A DNA stretch of 64,000 nt. Source: Bedellia somnulentella. Taxonomy: Eukaryota > Arthropoda > Insecta > Lepidoptera > Bedelliidae. The notes beneath the pieces are model-generated. The model saw only the letters and a program-made list of their open reading frames with translations. It was not told the origin of the DNA and did no database searches. Shown one piece after another: positions 1 to 14,000 of the stretch. Position numbers and translations under genes: made by a program. Position 1 is the stretch's first letter. Every line of letters begins with the position of its first letter. Where the stretch lies: contig OY755184.1 in assembly GCA_963576735.1 (NCBI GenBank), forward strand, positions 6,510,001 to 6,574,000, in the 5' to 3' direction.

Positions 1-1062
1 GCAGGTTTGGGGACCTCACCAACCATCTTTTATTTTAAAATCTTTTCCTACTCATCTTTTACAATTAGCTGACCAATATTTAACACTAAAGTTTAATAGC
101 AGTGAGAATAGGTCAAGGCCAAAATCTCAACTAAACTATGCTCTCTAATGAAGTAACAAGGGTAATTCCTATTAATAAATATTGTGACCAATTAGCTAAA
201 AATAGTTTGAAGAGTTTGTGAGTATGAAGAACCTATCAAACCAATATTAACACAAATGTTTATACTTACTTGTTTTAACAATTTCATCGTGGGACACTAA
301 ATCATCTAAACTAGAAGGTCGATACTTTTCAACCCTAAAAATATAACCAAAATATTAAGATAATCAGATTCAGCTTGGCGGTAAAGATTATTTCAGATAA
401 CTTTGGAACTGAAAACTATATGATACACTCGTTGTGAGATATAGGTAGTGATTGTTATAAATAAAATGAGGAAAGTTATAGTAAATAAACAAAATAATTA
501 TTTTAGGTTACATTACCAAGGTAAATTTTTACTCTGCTCGCCTACAGTCATATTTGTTTCGTTGATTTCTTCTTAAATACTTTAAAGAAATTATAGAAAA
601 ATGGTCTTAACTTTTGCGATGTCAATAAATTTGGAATTCTCAATAAATTTAAATATTTACAAACACAACAACGACCGGCTGCGAGCTGTAGTGTAGCGGG
701 AATTTTTGTTTTTGTTTATTTTGTAAAATAGCATTTACGACATGCATAATGCCAATGTCTTCCTTTACTATTTTCCTAACAGAATAGTTTTTATTATGTT
801 GAGAATGCTACAGTAGGCAGCTTTTACTTCTGATGCAAAGGATAGCATTGCTTTACTACGGCGTAAAGTTAAGGATTCGATAAAACTCACATTCCGCCTA
901 TAGGTAATTTATGAACAATTTATACAATGCACAATATTTTGATTGAACTTGGATAATCCGATTTAAAAGTACCGCGACGTTATTAGATATAAACAGAAAA
1001 GTTCAGGTGTGTAAAACCATAAAAGGGGTGGATGTAGTTAAAGTAGCCAAAAAGAGTTACAG
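1..1062. other. AT-rich stretch without recognisable gene
   Basis: No open frame of note, no RNA gene and no repeat shared with the rest of the window was recognised here. Confidence 0.5.
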
Positions 1063-1072
1063 AAGATAAAAC

Positions 1073-1430
1073 AACCGTGATAGCTCAGTGGGTAGAACAC
1101 TCGGTTATCGTGCAAACGACTAGTGTTCAAATCCTGGGTCGGGCCAATTTGTCTTTTCTAAAGACATATGTGTGGTTAATTTATCATGGTTGTTAACGGT
1201 GAGGGAAAACATCGTGAGGAAACCCACATGGCTGAGTTGTACTTAGTCATGTGACAGTGTATTCGCACAAAACGGCGATAGGCCTGCCCCCTATCACGTG
1301 AGTACACTGTCCATGCAAAACATGGGTACTCTAAACACCAGGTGACAAAATCACGTGATGTTCAGAAGTATTAGTACCTCTGCCAACCCCTTCGGGGATA
1401 TTCAGCGTGAACGTTTATGTTGTGTTATGT
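1073..1430 (+). mobile_element. tRNA-derived SINE, full length with 10-bp TSD
   Basis: The head looks like a tRNA: A box TAGCTCAGTGGGTAG near 1081 and B box GTTCAAATCC near 1126. A ~290 bp body common to lepidopteran SINEs follows (AAACATCGTGAGGAAACC near 1207). The tail is TCTGCCAACCCC...GCGTGAA plus TTATGT repeats. Direct repeats AAGATAAAAC flank it at 1063-1072 and 1431-1440, as expected after target-primed reverse transcription. A body-only copy lies at 40258-40524. Confidence 0.85.
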
Positions 1431-1440
1431 AAGATAAAAC

Positions 1441-2469
1441 TATAATGCAGGTTTTCAATCGGCATCTTATACAGCATGTTCGAATCTCAATTGTTTTTTT
1501 TAATACTGCATAATGTGAATCGTAAGAAAGTGAAAATAATAAAAAAGATGCATGATTCACGTAAGGAAAGAAAGAAAAGTTTTTAGAATCGTATATACAT
1601 ATTTGCTAGCTAGAATGTATAACGTAATTTTGTGTCAAACAAAGTGATTACCTACTTATACTTAGAGCGAACACAGAGCTTCGCGTCGGTGAGAGCCTAG
1701 TCAGGACAAATGATCGAAAATGAGGCTGTGTCCACAAACTATATAGAGATTACTACGTAATCAGACTAACCACTGCCCTAGCTATCGACAAGACTTTAGT
1801 CTTTGACGTGTACACCTTTGCTTTTGGCATGTTTTGTTTTTATTTTAACGAAAGAATGACTAAATGGCTCTCCAATGCGTTATAGTGGTAAGTTATGCCA
1901 GCTGCGAACTAGAGGGACCACACAGGCCCTTGGGGGAAAAAAAAGTGCTTCTTTTTTACATAAATTCATATACTCACGGCCATAAATCCCAAAAAGTGGT
2001 AGCTAGAGCTTACATTTTAGATTTACATCCAAAATAGTTTTAAACTTTTGAAAAAATTGTTTTCAGTCCAGTAGTTGAGGTGTTAAGATGCAATGTAGTC
2101 GCAACATACATTACATTAAATTATACGTTCTTGCTTTGCAGTCAGAAGATACATACATATAAAGAAAGGAAATGTGCACTCATCATAAAATAAATAGAAC
2201 ATAATGATAAATATAAGTAGCGTCGAAGAGTGTACCGGACTATTTTTAGTGCCACAGGTTCTTACACATCCAACATTTTTATGCATACGAAAAAGATCAC
2301 CTTCCTTGAGTTAGTTTTGGTTTATATTTAAACATCTAGGATTTATGACTCACTCAACACTATAGGCTGCATAGTTTATATCTTACCCTAAAATGAAACA
2401 AGGATACAAACAAATAATACTGTCAGTATCAAACCACCCCATATCTACCCTACAGATCCACATAGATTT
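1441..2469. other. Intergenic, one small family A fragment
   Basis: Around 1950-2012 there is a decayed minus-orientation 3' end of the family A retroposon (ACTCACGGCCATAAATCCC). Nothing else was recognised. Confidence 0.5.
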
Positions 2470-2589
2470 CTTGGCCGGTAAGGGTGTCGCTGTCATCGAA
2501 ATTAGTATTGCCAGTAAATAAAATTTTACCATTATAAGGGAAATAATTTTACATCATACAGGCTAATTTATTTATGTATTGAAATGTCT
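2470..2589 (+). repeat. Dispersed repeat B, copy 1
   Basis: About 120 bp starting TTGGCCGGTAAGGG and ending TGAAATGTCT. It is nearly the same as 48012-48130. Type unknown; the second copy ends just before a Helitron insertion. Confidence 0.8.
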
Positions 2590-2631
2590 GAATAAAACAA
2601 TTTATAAAATATTCATTCAATGAATAACCAT

Positions 2632-2845
2632 TTGCCGGTGGGTGTACGTAATAGGCAACTAACGGTATTGGGGCTTTTAAGAGACTTTTGGGCGATGCGA
2701 TTGGAGACCAGACCAGACCAACAACCTTTATTTTACTATCTTTACCCCACTCAGCTTTCAAAAAGTGGCTGAGGAGTTTCTAAGTTTCTTAGCTCTGGCT
2801 AAACCTTTTAGAGATTCGCAGTCGTGAGTATATGTTTGTATGTAT
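2632..2845 (+). mobile_element. Family A retroposon, 5'-truncated
   Basis: It starts at the internal CCGGTGGGTGTACGTAA and runs through GGGCGATGCGATTGGAGACC to a TGTATGTATG tail. It lacks the first ~40 bp (TGTGTAGTGTCGGC) of complete copies. Confidence 0.8.
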
Positions 2846-3444
2846 GTAATAACTATCATTGTAAGTAAACAAGTTCGTTTTAATGCAAGCTAATTATATT
2901 TATTTAGTTTTGCCCTTGTCTGTTATGTCTACCCGAATGACAGTGTATCCTAAATTTGCTGATCTTACCTCCCAAATGTTGTCTGGAAGAGATTGCTAAT
3001 AGCGATAACACTGTCAACTGTACTTCTCTGCAAACTGTTTCATTATTTTATACTCAAGGATTTGTTGTTTGTGACACTCAGAGTTTAAAAAGTGGGTAAC
3101 TACATAAAATCATTTTTTTAATCCTGTAAATCAGAGGCTTACCTTGTCTGTACTGTCTTTTACATTTTATATTCACACATAGATACCCTAAAAAGGTGGC
3201 ACAGAAAAAAATATTATAAACATTAGAAATCGTTTGGGTCATTCATTTTGCTGGTTCAGTGAATCTATGGGCACTTTTCTTTTGCTGTTGACAGCCTTAT
3301 ATTTTTATAAATATATATGTCAGACAGTTATGTATGACATAAGAAATTACACATTGGTACATTCCCGCATTAGGATTAGAACCCACGCATCAGTGTATAC
3401 GAAGTGAAATCTTATTCGGGTGCATTTCCCCACTTCCCGTAACA

Positions 3445-3546
3445 AGTATTCAAGCTGAGAACGACTTAAGTATCGTTTTGTCTCATTCAGTTGTTAAGAT
3501 TTCAATGCGACAGAACGATACTTAAGTTGTTCTCAGCTGGAATACT
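3445..3546. repeat. ~100-bp near-perfect hairpin (foldback)
   Basis: Arms AGCTGAGAACGACTTAAGTA (3453 onward) and TACTTAAGTTGTTCTCAGCT (3519 onward) pair over about 38 bp with few mismatches around a ~25 bp loop. It could be a mini-MITE or a precursor-miRNA-like hairpin. No coding potential. Confidence 0.7.
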
Positions 3547-3668
3547 CAATTCAGAAATCGGGCGATAGTCATGTACGCAACGCAGCGCACAACTTTGCGG
3601 ATGGTGTTAGCCTACTTAGATAATTTTAGCAAAATAAATAATAATTTTCATATTTTATTATATTGAAT

Positions 3669-3894
3669 ACTGGAAAGAAAAACGTTTATTAATAAGCAAA
3701 GAAACATTATATATAAAAAAAAGTTTCCACTACAAAAAATATTAATGAAAGTGATAATTTATTATATACGTAGGTCACCCTATAATTTTTATTTAGTTAA
3801 GAACTAACTGACAATGACAGGCCGAAATTTCAAAATGGCGACAGTAGTACCAGAGTCGCCGCCGGCCAAGTTATGATTGTTGATCTGTAAGGTC
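3669..3894 (+). repeat. Dispersed repeat C, copy 1
   Basis: Shared with 51216-51419: ACTGGAAAGAAA, then GTGATAATTTATTATATACG, then TTCAAAATGGCGACAGTAGT. Element class not recognised. Confidence 0.75.
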
Positions 3895-3949
3895 AAGAAC
3901 AAACTAGAGGAGTCATAAGGCCGTGGCTGTGTCGTATTTACTTGATTTG

Positions 3950-4190
3950 GTGGTGACATGTGAGCCGAAAACCAATGACAACAACAGCTTATAAAAGTGG
4001 CAGTGGAACTTGTAAATCTGAATCTCTGGCTTAGCTATCCTATTTTTGGTTCTGTATTTATTGATGATGAAATAAATGCCTTTACTGAAATCTTCTAAAT
4101 GATCTTTATTCGTTCAGGAAATACAACGCATTTGATTTTAGACAATTTTTTTTATGGTATGTGGTAATATGATGAGAGTGGGGAGCTCCC
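3950..4190 (+). other. Possible solo LTR-like segment (TATA box to polyA signal)
   Basis: CTTATAAAAG at about 3988 is followed some 80 bp later by GAAATAAA, a spacing typical of the U3-R boundary of an LTR. No second copy exists in the window and no TG...CA boundary could be fixed. Confidence 0.25.
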
Positions 4191-4884
4191 ATACCACATA
4201 CCCCAAAATCCTTCGTGTGTTAGTTCGCCCGTGCCTCCCCAACTTTTTAAACATGAAAGTGAAAGATCATCGTGCTAACCGACAGAATCGAAAACCATGG
4301 TTGAGGTTTTAGTCATATTCTCCCTTATTCTCTGTCTATCTAAAGTCGAACATGTAATATTGCAACACTTCCAGTCTCGATTGGTAGTCTCTACCTACTC
4401 TGATCGGAGATAATGGCGGGAGTGTATGAATTAATAAATACCCCTTCTTTTTACATAAATATACTCACGGCTATAGATCCCTAAAAGATGTAGCCAGAAT
4501 TTGTAATACTTCAGCTACTATTAGAAGTTAAGTGGGAAAAAGGTAATTAAAATTTGGATTGAATCAGGCGTTACTTTGCGGAAATCCAAAGCAATACTAG
4601 TGTTAATAAATTTCTTCGCTTAATTCCGCTAAATACCTGCAGTCTTCATGCAACATGCACTGTGCACCGACCGCCCTCACACTTACAAGAAATCATAAAG
4701 CAGACAATGCACCACACACACGCCCGCAAGCGAAAACCACAGGCAACCACAAACATGCGACGCGTTTCGACTCAACACGAGTCATTGACGAGCAGTAGAC
4801 AGTTCGGCAGCTGACCACCAACTGTCAAACTGTCTAGTTTTTATTTATTAACATTAGAATAATTAAAAAATGTTGTTTGAGGAC

Positions 4885-4991
4885 GTCTAACCGCAACGCC
4901 CAAAAATCATTTAGAATACCCTTAGTGGCCTCTAACGTACACTCGCGTGAAGAATTAGGGAGTGCTATTCTAAGCCGACACTACACAGCCT
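4885..4991 (-). mobile_element. Family A retroposon, 5' half
   Basis: Minus-orientation 5' half: it ends (plus strand) in GCTATTCTAAGCCGACACTA. It sits about 110 bp beyond the CMTR1 stop codon, so it may lie in the 3' UTR or just past it. A further small piece of the family's 3' end is at 4436-4495. Confidence 0.75.
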
Positions 4992-5099
4992 TTTCTTTGA
5001 TAAGCCTTAATCAGGTTAAACTAAAAAGGATTCAAATAAATCGGAGACCTATGTACAAACTTATATTTCTTAAATAATACAAAAATATTATCCTTAAGT

Positions 5100-8000
5100 T
5101 CATCTATTAAAGTTATTTACAATGTAAGCTTCCATTTCATGTCTTTTTAGCCCATCATGTGGAAGATTTTCTAAGACTGCACTAGCTGGCTCCCAAGGCC
5201 ATAATAATCGGCCTAAATAAGCATTGACTGTGTCCAAACTAGCTTCCTCTGGAATGTGATATACGCTAACTGGTTTTTTATTGAATCCTATACCAAAAAA
5301 GTATTTGTGGCCACTGGTTTTGGATATTCGCGCTTCCCACGAATCTGAAAATTTAATATTTCAATTATATGTCATATAAAAATCTAATAATTCAGGGTAT
5401 AAGTATAGCAAGGAAGTTTAGTAGAATTAAATAAGTTTATACTGTTGAAGAAAATGTTGAACTCAATAGACAAAAGATTACCTTCTACAAAGTTACAAGT
5501 AAATTCTGCCTCCGTATTACGGATCCTTTCAACCATTGTGTCGCAGTATAGCATAGCAAAAGATACGTAATCAGGAACAGGAGACCTAGCACGAGCGCTA
5601 TTTTATCGTCACGATATCGGTTAGAATGAGATGGCAGTATACGATACTAAGTAAGTGCAAATAAGATGGCTATTTTATACCACGCGATATCTAGTTAAAA
5701 GGTCGCTCGTACTAGCAATGCTGGAAGTGTTGAATAATAAATACCTCTTATTTCTTTGATTAACAAAAGTGATCCAACAATATGGAATCGCTCTTCGTCA
5801 TTCATCCTATTCGGAACAGTGACAGTGACTGCCTTCTTAATCCTTTTCATAGCGCGGTATTCCAAATTATTTACTGCCGTTGAGAAATGTTCTAAGTTCA
5901 TTAGTCTTTTACACCGCATCGGTACAACGTTCTTCTCAAATGGCTTATGTAACGCTGTACAAAATAGTGAGCACTGGTTGATCCTGTAAAACAGAATAGA
6001 AATGTCCTAAGATTATGCAATCGTGTGAAATACAAGATACGTAATCGATCTTAAATAAATATAGGCATGTATTTAACGCGGCGACAAATTGATACCATTC
6101 CGAGTCGTAAAAAAACTGAAAATGGATAGTAAATAAACTACTTTGGCGACTAATTAGAGGTAGCATCTTAACTAGAAAGCGGCGGCTTTTTAATGAGTTT
6201 TGAGGTTTTATTTAAATTTTATCTGGCAGTGATTTTCTTTTGTGGCAATTGGTTTTCTTCTAAGGCGACAAATTATTGGCGGATATTTTTTTTTTTCATA
6301 AATTAAAAAAAGGCTTTCATAAATTCTAAAATGGGGTTGTCTATAAACATGACCAAGGTCTGAACTAAATACAAACAAGATCTTAAAAAAATACTTTTGG
6401 CTACATTTGTAGGGATCTAAATTAACCAAATTGTGACATGCTATAAAACTATTTTTGGTCTATTTTATTAACCTTCCCTCTTTTAAATGAACCTACCTAC
6501 TTTGAGTAACAGCGTGTTGACGTTACCCCGCTTCGAGGGGTTCCTATTTCCGCTCTAAGGGACACAAGCTAACCCTTACCTAACCTAGCACAAATACAAT
6601 TGTGGTGATAAATTGTTTTTTAGCCCCCCATGTGGGGGGCTTGCCCCCCCGTCCCCCCTCTGTTTTCCTTCTCTAACTTATTTGCATCTGCCCATTAGGC
6701 TGGGTGAACCAACTTCTAACCTAATTTATTTTATTTTTATTAATTTTTACTTCAATATACAAAATACTAAACTTAATATTATAGTCACAAAAACTTGCCG
6801 CTTGCTATTAGCTAGAAACGCGCTCAACCCCCCGTTCCGCAGCCTCCGCACTGCTCAGACACACGAGCGCATTTGCCGCCTTTTCAAGAATTTACGAATC
6901 TGCAAACAATATCCTAATATCCAAATACATTATTATAATACCCATTTTCAGTTTTAAAGCTACCTAAAAATCGCTGCCAGATGTGTATTTTTATAATTAA
7001 ATCCAATAGTTGCCAGTGAAGAAACTATGGTATCCCCTCGGAAAAATTAGTCGCCACATTAGGTTTTAAAATACCTTAACCAGTGTTACACTGATCCCAC
7101 TTGATATATATTTGATACCTTACAGTAGCAGCCGTTTTTTTTCAGTTTTTTGATCCTAGCGTTTTGTTGCTTGTATAGTTTAATAGTTGCTAAGATATTT
7201 AATCACTGCAAAGTTAGTTTTTTTGTGACTTAATAGAAAGTTGCCTAAAAGGATTTCAGTTGCCGTGTAAAATATTTGCCATAAATATATAAAGTCATAT
7301 AACACAGGTAAAAGTAGCCACTAGAAACAAAAACGAATGCTCTCAGCGGATTTGAACCCGCGACTTACAGCCCCAGAAGCTAGTCACGGTCACGCTAGGC
7401 CACGGATGCCGTCAATCAATCTTTATTGAATTTAACACTTTGTTTGGTTTATTCTTTCATTAAAAGGAACAAAAAGGCAAAAATGATTTTAAAGCTTCAA
7501 CAAAAAGCAAATATAATAAAATATGCAAGTAAGAATGACTAATAAAGTATAACATTATAAAACAAACCTTTCAGATAATGGTAGGTGTGACACGTCTATA
7601 CCACCTAACATCACAGCATCAATTATATGAAGAGCTTTACCATATATTTGCTGATTGCCTTGCCCTGAGTACTCTTTTACAATCTAAAAAAAAACAAATC
7701 GTGCTCAATGTCGACTATTAAATAGCGAGCTGTGAAGGTATATTTTTTCAGCCCCATTTATTTAAATAGAGTTATAAAATAGGATAATTAAATATTTGAT
7801 TCGCATGTTTATTGTACAATAGGACTGCCTCCGTGGTCTCGCGGTTAAGCGCTTGTTTTCAAGTACGGAGGTCTCGGGTTCGATCTGGAATCGGGTTAAA
7901 CACAGTCTGGAAGGATATTGCAGGCTCGAATCACCTGATTATCCGAAAATTAAGATGATTTTGTGCTTCGGAGGGCACGTCAAGCCGTCGGTCCCGGCTA

Positions 8001-11000
8001 CTATTACGGTAGTCGTTAGTCTGTCAACCCGCAATTGGCCAGCGTGGTGGACTAAGGCCAAATCACCCTATATAGGGTAGGCTCGAGCCCCTTGGATGGG
8101 ACATATATGGGCTGTGAGGATGAGGTGAGGAGGAAGGTACCTCATGATACTTCAGGTGTCTAAATTCACTACAAAATAGTCCACTGAATCTTAGTCCAAA
8201 GAATACATTTATCCTTGACAGGGTGTTGCTTGGTAGATCCATTTCAAGTTCAGGTAGGTTCACTCAAAACCAATAATAGTGCAAAACTTTTACATGCTCA
8301 ACCAGAAGTTTAGATACTGTTTTGTTAAAAGTCGAATGTCATGTCAAACTAAAAAATTAAATACTCATTGTAGTTACCTCTCCATACACCAAAGTTTTCG
8401 GAGGCATCGTTATCCTGAGATCGACAACATTGTTCCATTTAATACCATCTAATTGATATACTTGTTTACCGCCACAACCTGCAATTTGAAAGGAGAAATC
8501 AATGGTACCTTATCTTCTGAAAATACTTAAATTGCAAAATATTGTTAATTACTTTTATAAAAGTTATCATTTTACACCAATTTAAAGGATTAATAAAACA
8601 ACAACAGTTAGGTTGCCCTTATTGACTGATCTTTTATTTTACCATCTCTTTCCCACCCATCTTCCTGAAGTGGCTGAGGAATTTCAAATTCTGAAGTTTT
8701 GGCTGCCCGTTTTTGGCGTTTATAGCCGTTAGTATATGTATGTATGTAATCGACTAATAGACAAAGACGATCAATTGTTAAATCAAAATATATAAGCCAG
8801 CATTTAAGTAAAACTTTAACCGCGTAAAAATCCCACTTACCCAAAAAGAATTTCAAATCCTGTCCACTTCTCCCAGCGCTCAAGAACACAAAATGCCAAT
8901 CATATACATTCCTAATAAGCTGTAGATCAGCGGCCGAGTTCAAACACTGAGCTTGTTTGCCAAGAATATTGCTTTTGAACGATAAAGGACTAAATGCTTC
9001 TGGAGGCTTCACTTTCATCATTTCTAATATTTTCACTAACGAGTCGTCAGGACTTGAACGTTCTGGCTCTGTTCTCAGCTTATCTGGTAACTGTAAAGTA
9101 ATTTGATTATTATTGTTGTATTTGTTATTAAGCAATATAGAATAGAATTGAATAAATAAATTAATATTTTAAACTGAGATAAATAATTAACGATAAAATA
9201 TATAAGGTAATACAACTTTACAAAGGATAGTTAGACAGCTGTACAATGAAACTTAAAAGTGATGGTGTAGTTTTGATTTAAGGTTCACCGAGAGCCTTCA
9301 CATGTACTGTAACATTATAGATTCGTCTTTGAGCATTACATTACAATAATACCCCCGTGACTGAGGAGCATTCGCGTTCAATTCATACAATCATTCATAT
9401 GATCATTACAATGTGCGTATCGTAATGCTCAGTTCTCCTCATTCACTGATATAATGCTCAAATCTGTAACGTTACATTACACGCGAATGCTCCCGATGAG
9501 GAAGCACCTTTACTCTAATGCTGTAATAAATGTAAAGGAAACAAATAAGTTACCAGATTTTCTAGTTTCAATTTCAAATGCACAAACAATTAAGGAAAAG
9601 CTATATTTTATATAAATTATAGTTTAATACTTACATGCCATTCTTTTAGACATTGCTGTCTCATTTCTACTTGACTAGATTCTTTTAGGAATTTATTTTT
9701 ACTAAATTCTGCAATTTTCACTAGGTTTTTTATTTGTCTTTCAGCTATTCTGTAAATACATTAAAACATATTACCTTAAAACTAAATATTAAGAAAAGAC
9801 ATATAGGAAACCTATAATACTTTACGGTAGCGTATGGTATAGTGCAAGTGATTATTTTTACCATTCAATGATTTATGTACACAATGTGTTTATTATGAAA
9901 TGAATTATTTTGTATTTGCAAAATGAGTACAAAATCTACATTTATTCTACAAGTTCTTTACCAATCTTAAAGAAAATTGGTAGAAATAATACTGCATGGC
10001 TATAATATTCATGCTGTAAATCCTTGAAAGGTAGGCAGAGGTACTAATACTTATAGTACTCATCTCTTGCTTGAATTTATCACTTGATTAAAATCTATGA
10101 TTATACAACTACAAACATATTTTTACTGTTTTTAGGACAAAAAGGGCTGAATAAACCATAGCAATAAAATATTCGTTACAAATTTTAGTATTCAAAAGGG
10201 TAAGTTTTAGTGAAATTTACATATAATGAGATTTGATGAGACACAGTCATGGTGAGATAAGCGTTAGTTAATGCTATTCTAAGTCGACACTACACAGAAT
10301 AATGATGATAAGTTTATGAACTAACATTTTATTTAGACAACAGTCTTAATAAGCTGAATATTCCTACTACTGATAGACAGATTTCTGGCAGATCTAACTT
10401 GAGACTAAATTGAGTCTTAATAACTTCAGATAACATGCCATCCAGTTATTACGGAATATCCTGAAAGTAATTTGTAATAAATTGTGGATTCTTGAGTGTT
10501 ATATGCACCACCCAATCATTTTATGCAGCATGCATGCCATCAGTCATTAGCCTAACTAATGTTCATAAGATAAATTGATGCTCAAGGAAGGATTTTGTGA
10601 AATGTTCATTAAACGACATGCCACAAAGAAAACATGTAGAATGATAAGTTAGTCGCGTATCGTCAAATAGCTTATTTAAGTTTAGAATTTCAAGACAAGA
10701 GAGTATCTAATTGAGGTAACAATAAATAAAACTGTAAAGTATTGAATTTGTGACACAATGTAAACCTCAATACTGAAATAATTTGAAGCTAATATTTTAT
10801 TGTAACCATATCAATATACATCACACGCATAAACTATGAAAGTTTTCAATAGTAAAAAATAACTTACAAGCAGTTACTTTTATAAATGTACTGGAAAAAT
10901 TGCGTATCTTCTTGTATAACACTAAAGGGTACCAATTCAACTATATCATGGTCCCGATCCCTTTCAACCCATAGGAAAGAGTTGACTGAGAACAAGTGCT

Positions 11001-14000
11001 TTTCTGTTGCTTCTGTGCCATATTTCTTCCATTTGCAAACCAGATATCGTTCTGAATTTGCTGGACGGGATGTCACTGGTTTGTGTATGCTTACTGAAAG
11101 TAAGAGAGTTAATTGATAAATATGCATCAACTCATGATTCACGTTATATATCTCTCAATTAGCTTATTGCAAGTTTTGGCTCGGGCATCGCAAGTTAGGC
11201 CTATACAACGTAGTCAAATAAAAATAAGAAAGAAAAGAAAAAATAAGCAATATGTGGTATAGACAAGAAATCAGTAATATCCTGCATGTGAAAACTAACA
11301 CAATGTTAGTATCTTGTTGCAGACATATTTTTCATTAAGTTAAATAATGCATTGGTTTGGTTAATTATAAAACGAATAAATAGTTATTTATAGGGCCAGG
11401 GCTGGTGCAGATAGTACTATCTGCAGTAACTTTTGGAAATTTGAGGAGGAAATAAATGGATTGGACAATGGATTTTCATCCACATCTCCCACCCTAAAAA
11501 TTCGGAGAAACCTTTGTTGTCTCGTACAACATAAACACACTAAGAGATATTGCTATTCTGAGTCAAAAAGCACACGCATTCGGAATAAATATTGTAATAA
11601 TTCACTAGACTTTTAATAAAATAATGTGGTAGAAAGTACTACAATAATTCTCTCCGTAAATACAACATAGTATAATAAGACTTACCTTGTTCAAAACAGT
11701 GGTACATAATATATATAAGACCCACACTGAAATGCGTAAAGACATCAAAGAATTTCACAACAAAATGTCCTCCAGTTCTGACCAGCATCAGGGCCGCCAA
11801 ACATTGACAGAGATAAAGTTGCTTAGAAAGAACTTCTTGTAAATTTTCTTGACCTTCCACTGAGAACCCCTAAAATTATCGAAAATTCATTTTTTTTAAC
11901 AATGTAATATGTTTTTTTTTGTTTAATGTGTATTTTTAATGTTTACATGTAAAGAGGTAATATCAACAGAAAACTAAATAAATTATATAATTTGTAAATT
12001 AATTGAAAATAATCTTATTTAACCCTATTGGACAACAATTCTCAGTGGGTTGCAGTGGCACTTCGCTTAGGATGCAACATTTGTAAACCACATCGCTGTG
12101 TCTGTGGGGCGCAGGTGGATTCTTTGGGTCGACATGGGCTTCATTGTGTCCGTAGTGCAGGCAGAATCTCACGGCACCAGTCTATTAATGATATCGTTCG
12201 CAGAGCTCTCATTTCTGCTGACATCCCTGCAGTTCTCGAGCCTCAGGGATTATTCAGGAGTGAGGTAAGCGCCCGGATGGTTTGACTGCCATTCCCATGT
12301 AGGATCAACCTCTGCAGCTCCGGGGGCTGCTGCTGAAACGGCTGCAAGACATAAGCTTTCTAAATATAGTCAGCTTGTCTTCTTTTTTCTTTGTGCCTCT
12401 CGCTGTAGAAACTACCGGAGTTTGGGGTTTGGAGGGGTAATCTTTTATAAAAGAGATAGGTCGTCGCCTGAGGAACCGTGGCTGGGACTACCGTTCTGGG
12501 GCATTTTTGATGCAGAGGATCTCCCTAGCTGTTCAGCGGGGTAACGCTGCCAGCGTAATGGGGACCTTTGGGTCGGAAATGTCTCGGAGCGGTTTGTTTA
12601 ATTGACCTTTTTTTTTTATTATATTTGTTTACTTTTATTGTTAAATTATTTTTAGTCTTAAGTTAGTTGTAAGGTGCTTTTGTCTAATGTTGTATGATAT
12701 GTTCTTGAATAATAAATAAATACAAATAAAAAACATACATAAATAAATCTTATTTAATAATAAATTAAGTAAACTTTTTTAAAATTATATTGATTTGGTT
12801 TAAACTGCAAAGGCTGTCAACTTCATTATAAAAATTAGCCCAATGCCAGAAACCACCATACACAAAAAGAACTACAAATCATACTTATCTCATATTTGTC
12901 AAATAAATAGCCAAATATAAATTTAGATTCAAATAAAATAAACTTAAAAAAGAAACTTACCCCATCAGCCATAAGAAAATGAACTCCTTTGTCGTCAGTG
13001 TTTTTTAAAACATTATCTTTTAATGATATCAGATTAGCTGGGTTATAAATATTACCATCACCCTCCACACCATAATAAGGGTTAAATGTGTCCCCTGTGC
13101 CAGCATAAAACTCTGATAGCTTGAAATCATTTGAACTTTTTAATGTGAATCCAAAACCTGAAACACATATAATAAAGAATATATGGTATTGAAATAATTG
13201 TAGTAGATATTGAAATAATTTTATATGTTATTAAAAGAGGTGAGGGTAGTGAGGCCTTTTAAGTGAATTTTGGGCAATGCGCTTTTCTTCACTCAACTTC
13301 TAAAAGTGGCTGAGGATTTTTGTAATCCAAAGCTCTGGCTACCCCTTCTAGGAATTCATAATCGTAATTTCATATGTTTTTAAATACCAATATAAGGTAA
13401 GATAAGTCACTTGCATAAATAACGGTTGTTTTAACAATTGACTACTAAAATAACAAATCTTAAAAAAGCCATTTGTAGAATACCTTTTGCTTTCCATCCT
13501 CTTCTGTACAAAACATATTCTGAGAAACCTCCAGGGCCAGCACACACATCAGCAAAATATAATATCTCTTTTTTATCAATAGCACTTTCTCCATTTTGCT
13601 TAATCGGTTTAGTAAACATAAAATCATAAATAGAATCCAAATTAGCCATTTTGACAGCTGCCCTATTAAGAAAAATTACTGCTCCAATTGTTTCATAGGG
13701 ATTACTTCTGAAACGCGCATTTCTCAGATCTTCATCATCTAGACTGTCGAATATAGTCTGGAATACACATTTACTGTAATATTAACAATTAAATGTTTTC
13801 TAACATTTAAATAATAATGCTGTGTAGTGTCGGCTTAGAATACCACTACCCCATTTCTTCCGGTGGGTGTACGTAAGAGGCGACTAACTGTATTGGGGCT
13901 TTTTAAGGGAATTTCGGGCGATGCGGTTGGAGACCCATCTCCAACAACCTTTATTTTTACCATCTTTTCGCCACGCAACTTCCAAAATTGGCTGAGGGAT

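Noticed and set aside
1073..1145. Functional tRNA gene
   Set aside because: A and B boxes are present, but the sequence continues into a SINE body and the unit is flanked by a target duplication. The tRNA-like heads at 7330, 14095 and 31513 were rejected for the same reason or for poor cloverleaf pairing.
5470..5579. Candidate CMTR1 exon between exons 13 and 14 (open frame with acceptor- and donor-like ends)
   Set aside because: Its phase does not fit exon 13 (one base short), whereas joining exon 13 directly to 5344 keeps the frame and continues the family's C-terminal sequence.
6613..6957. 114-residue open frame
   Set aside because: Composition comes from a C-rich hairpin followed by AT-rich DNA; no family resemblance and it lies in a CMTR1 intron.
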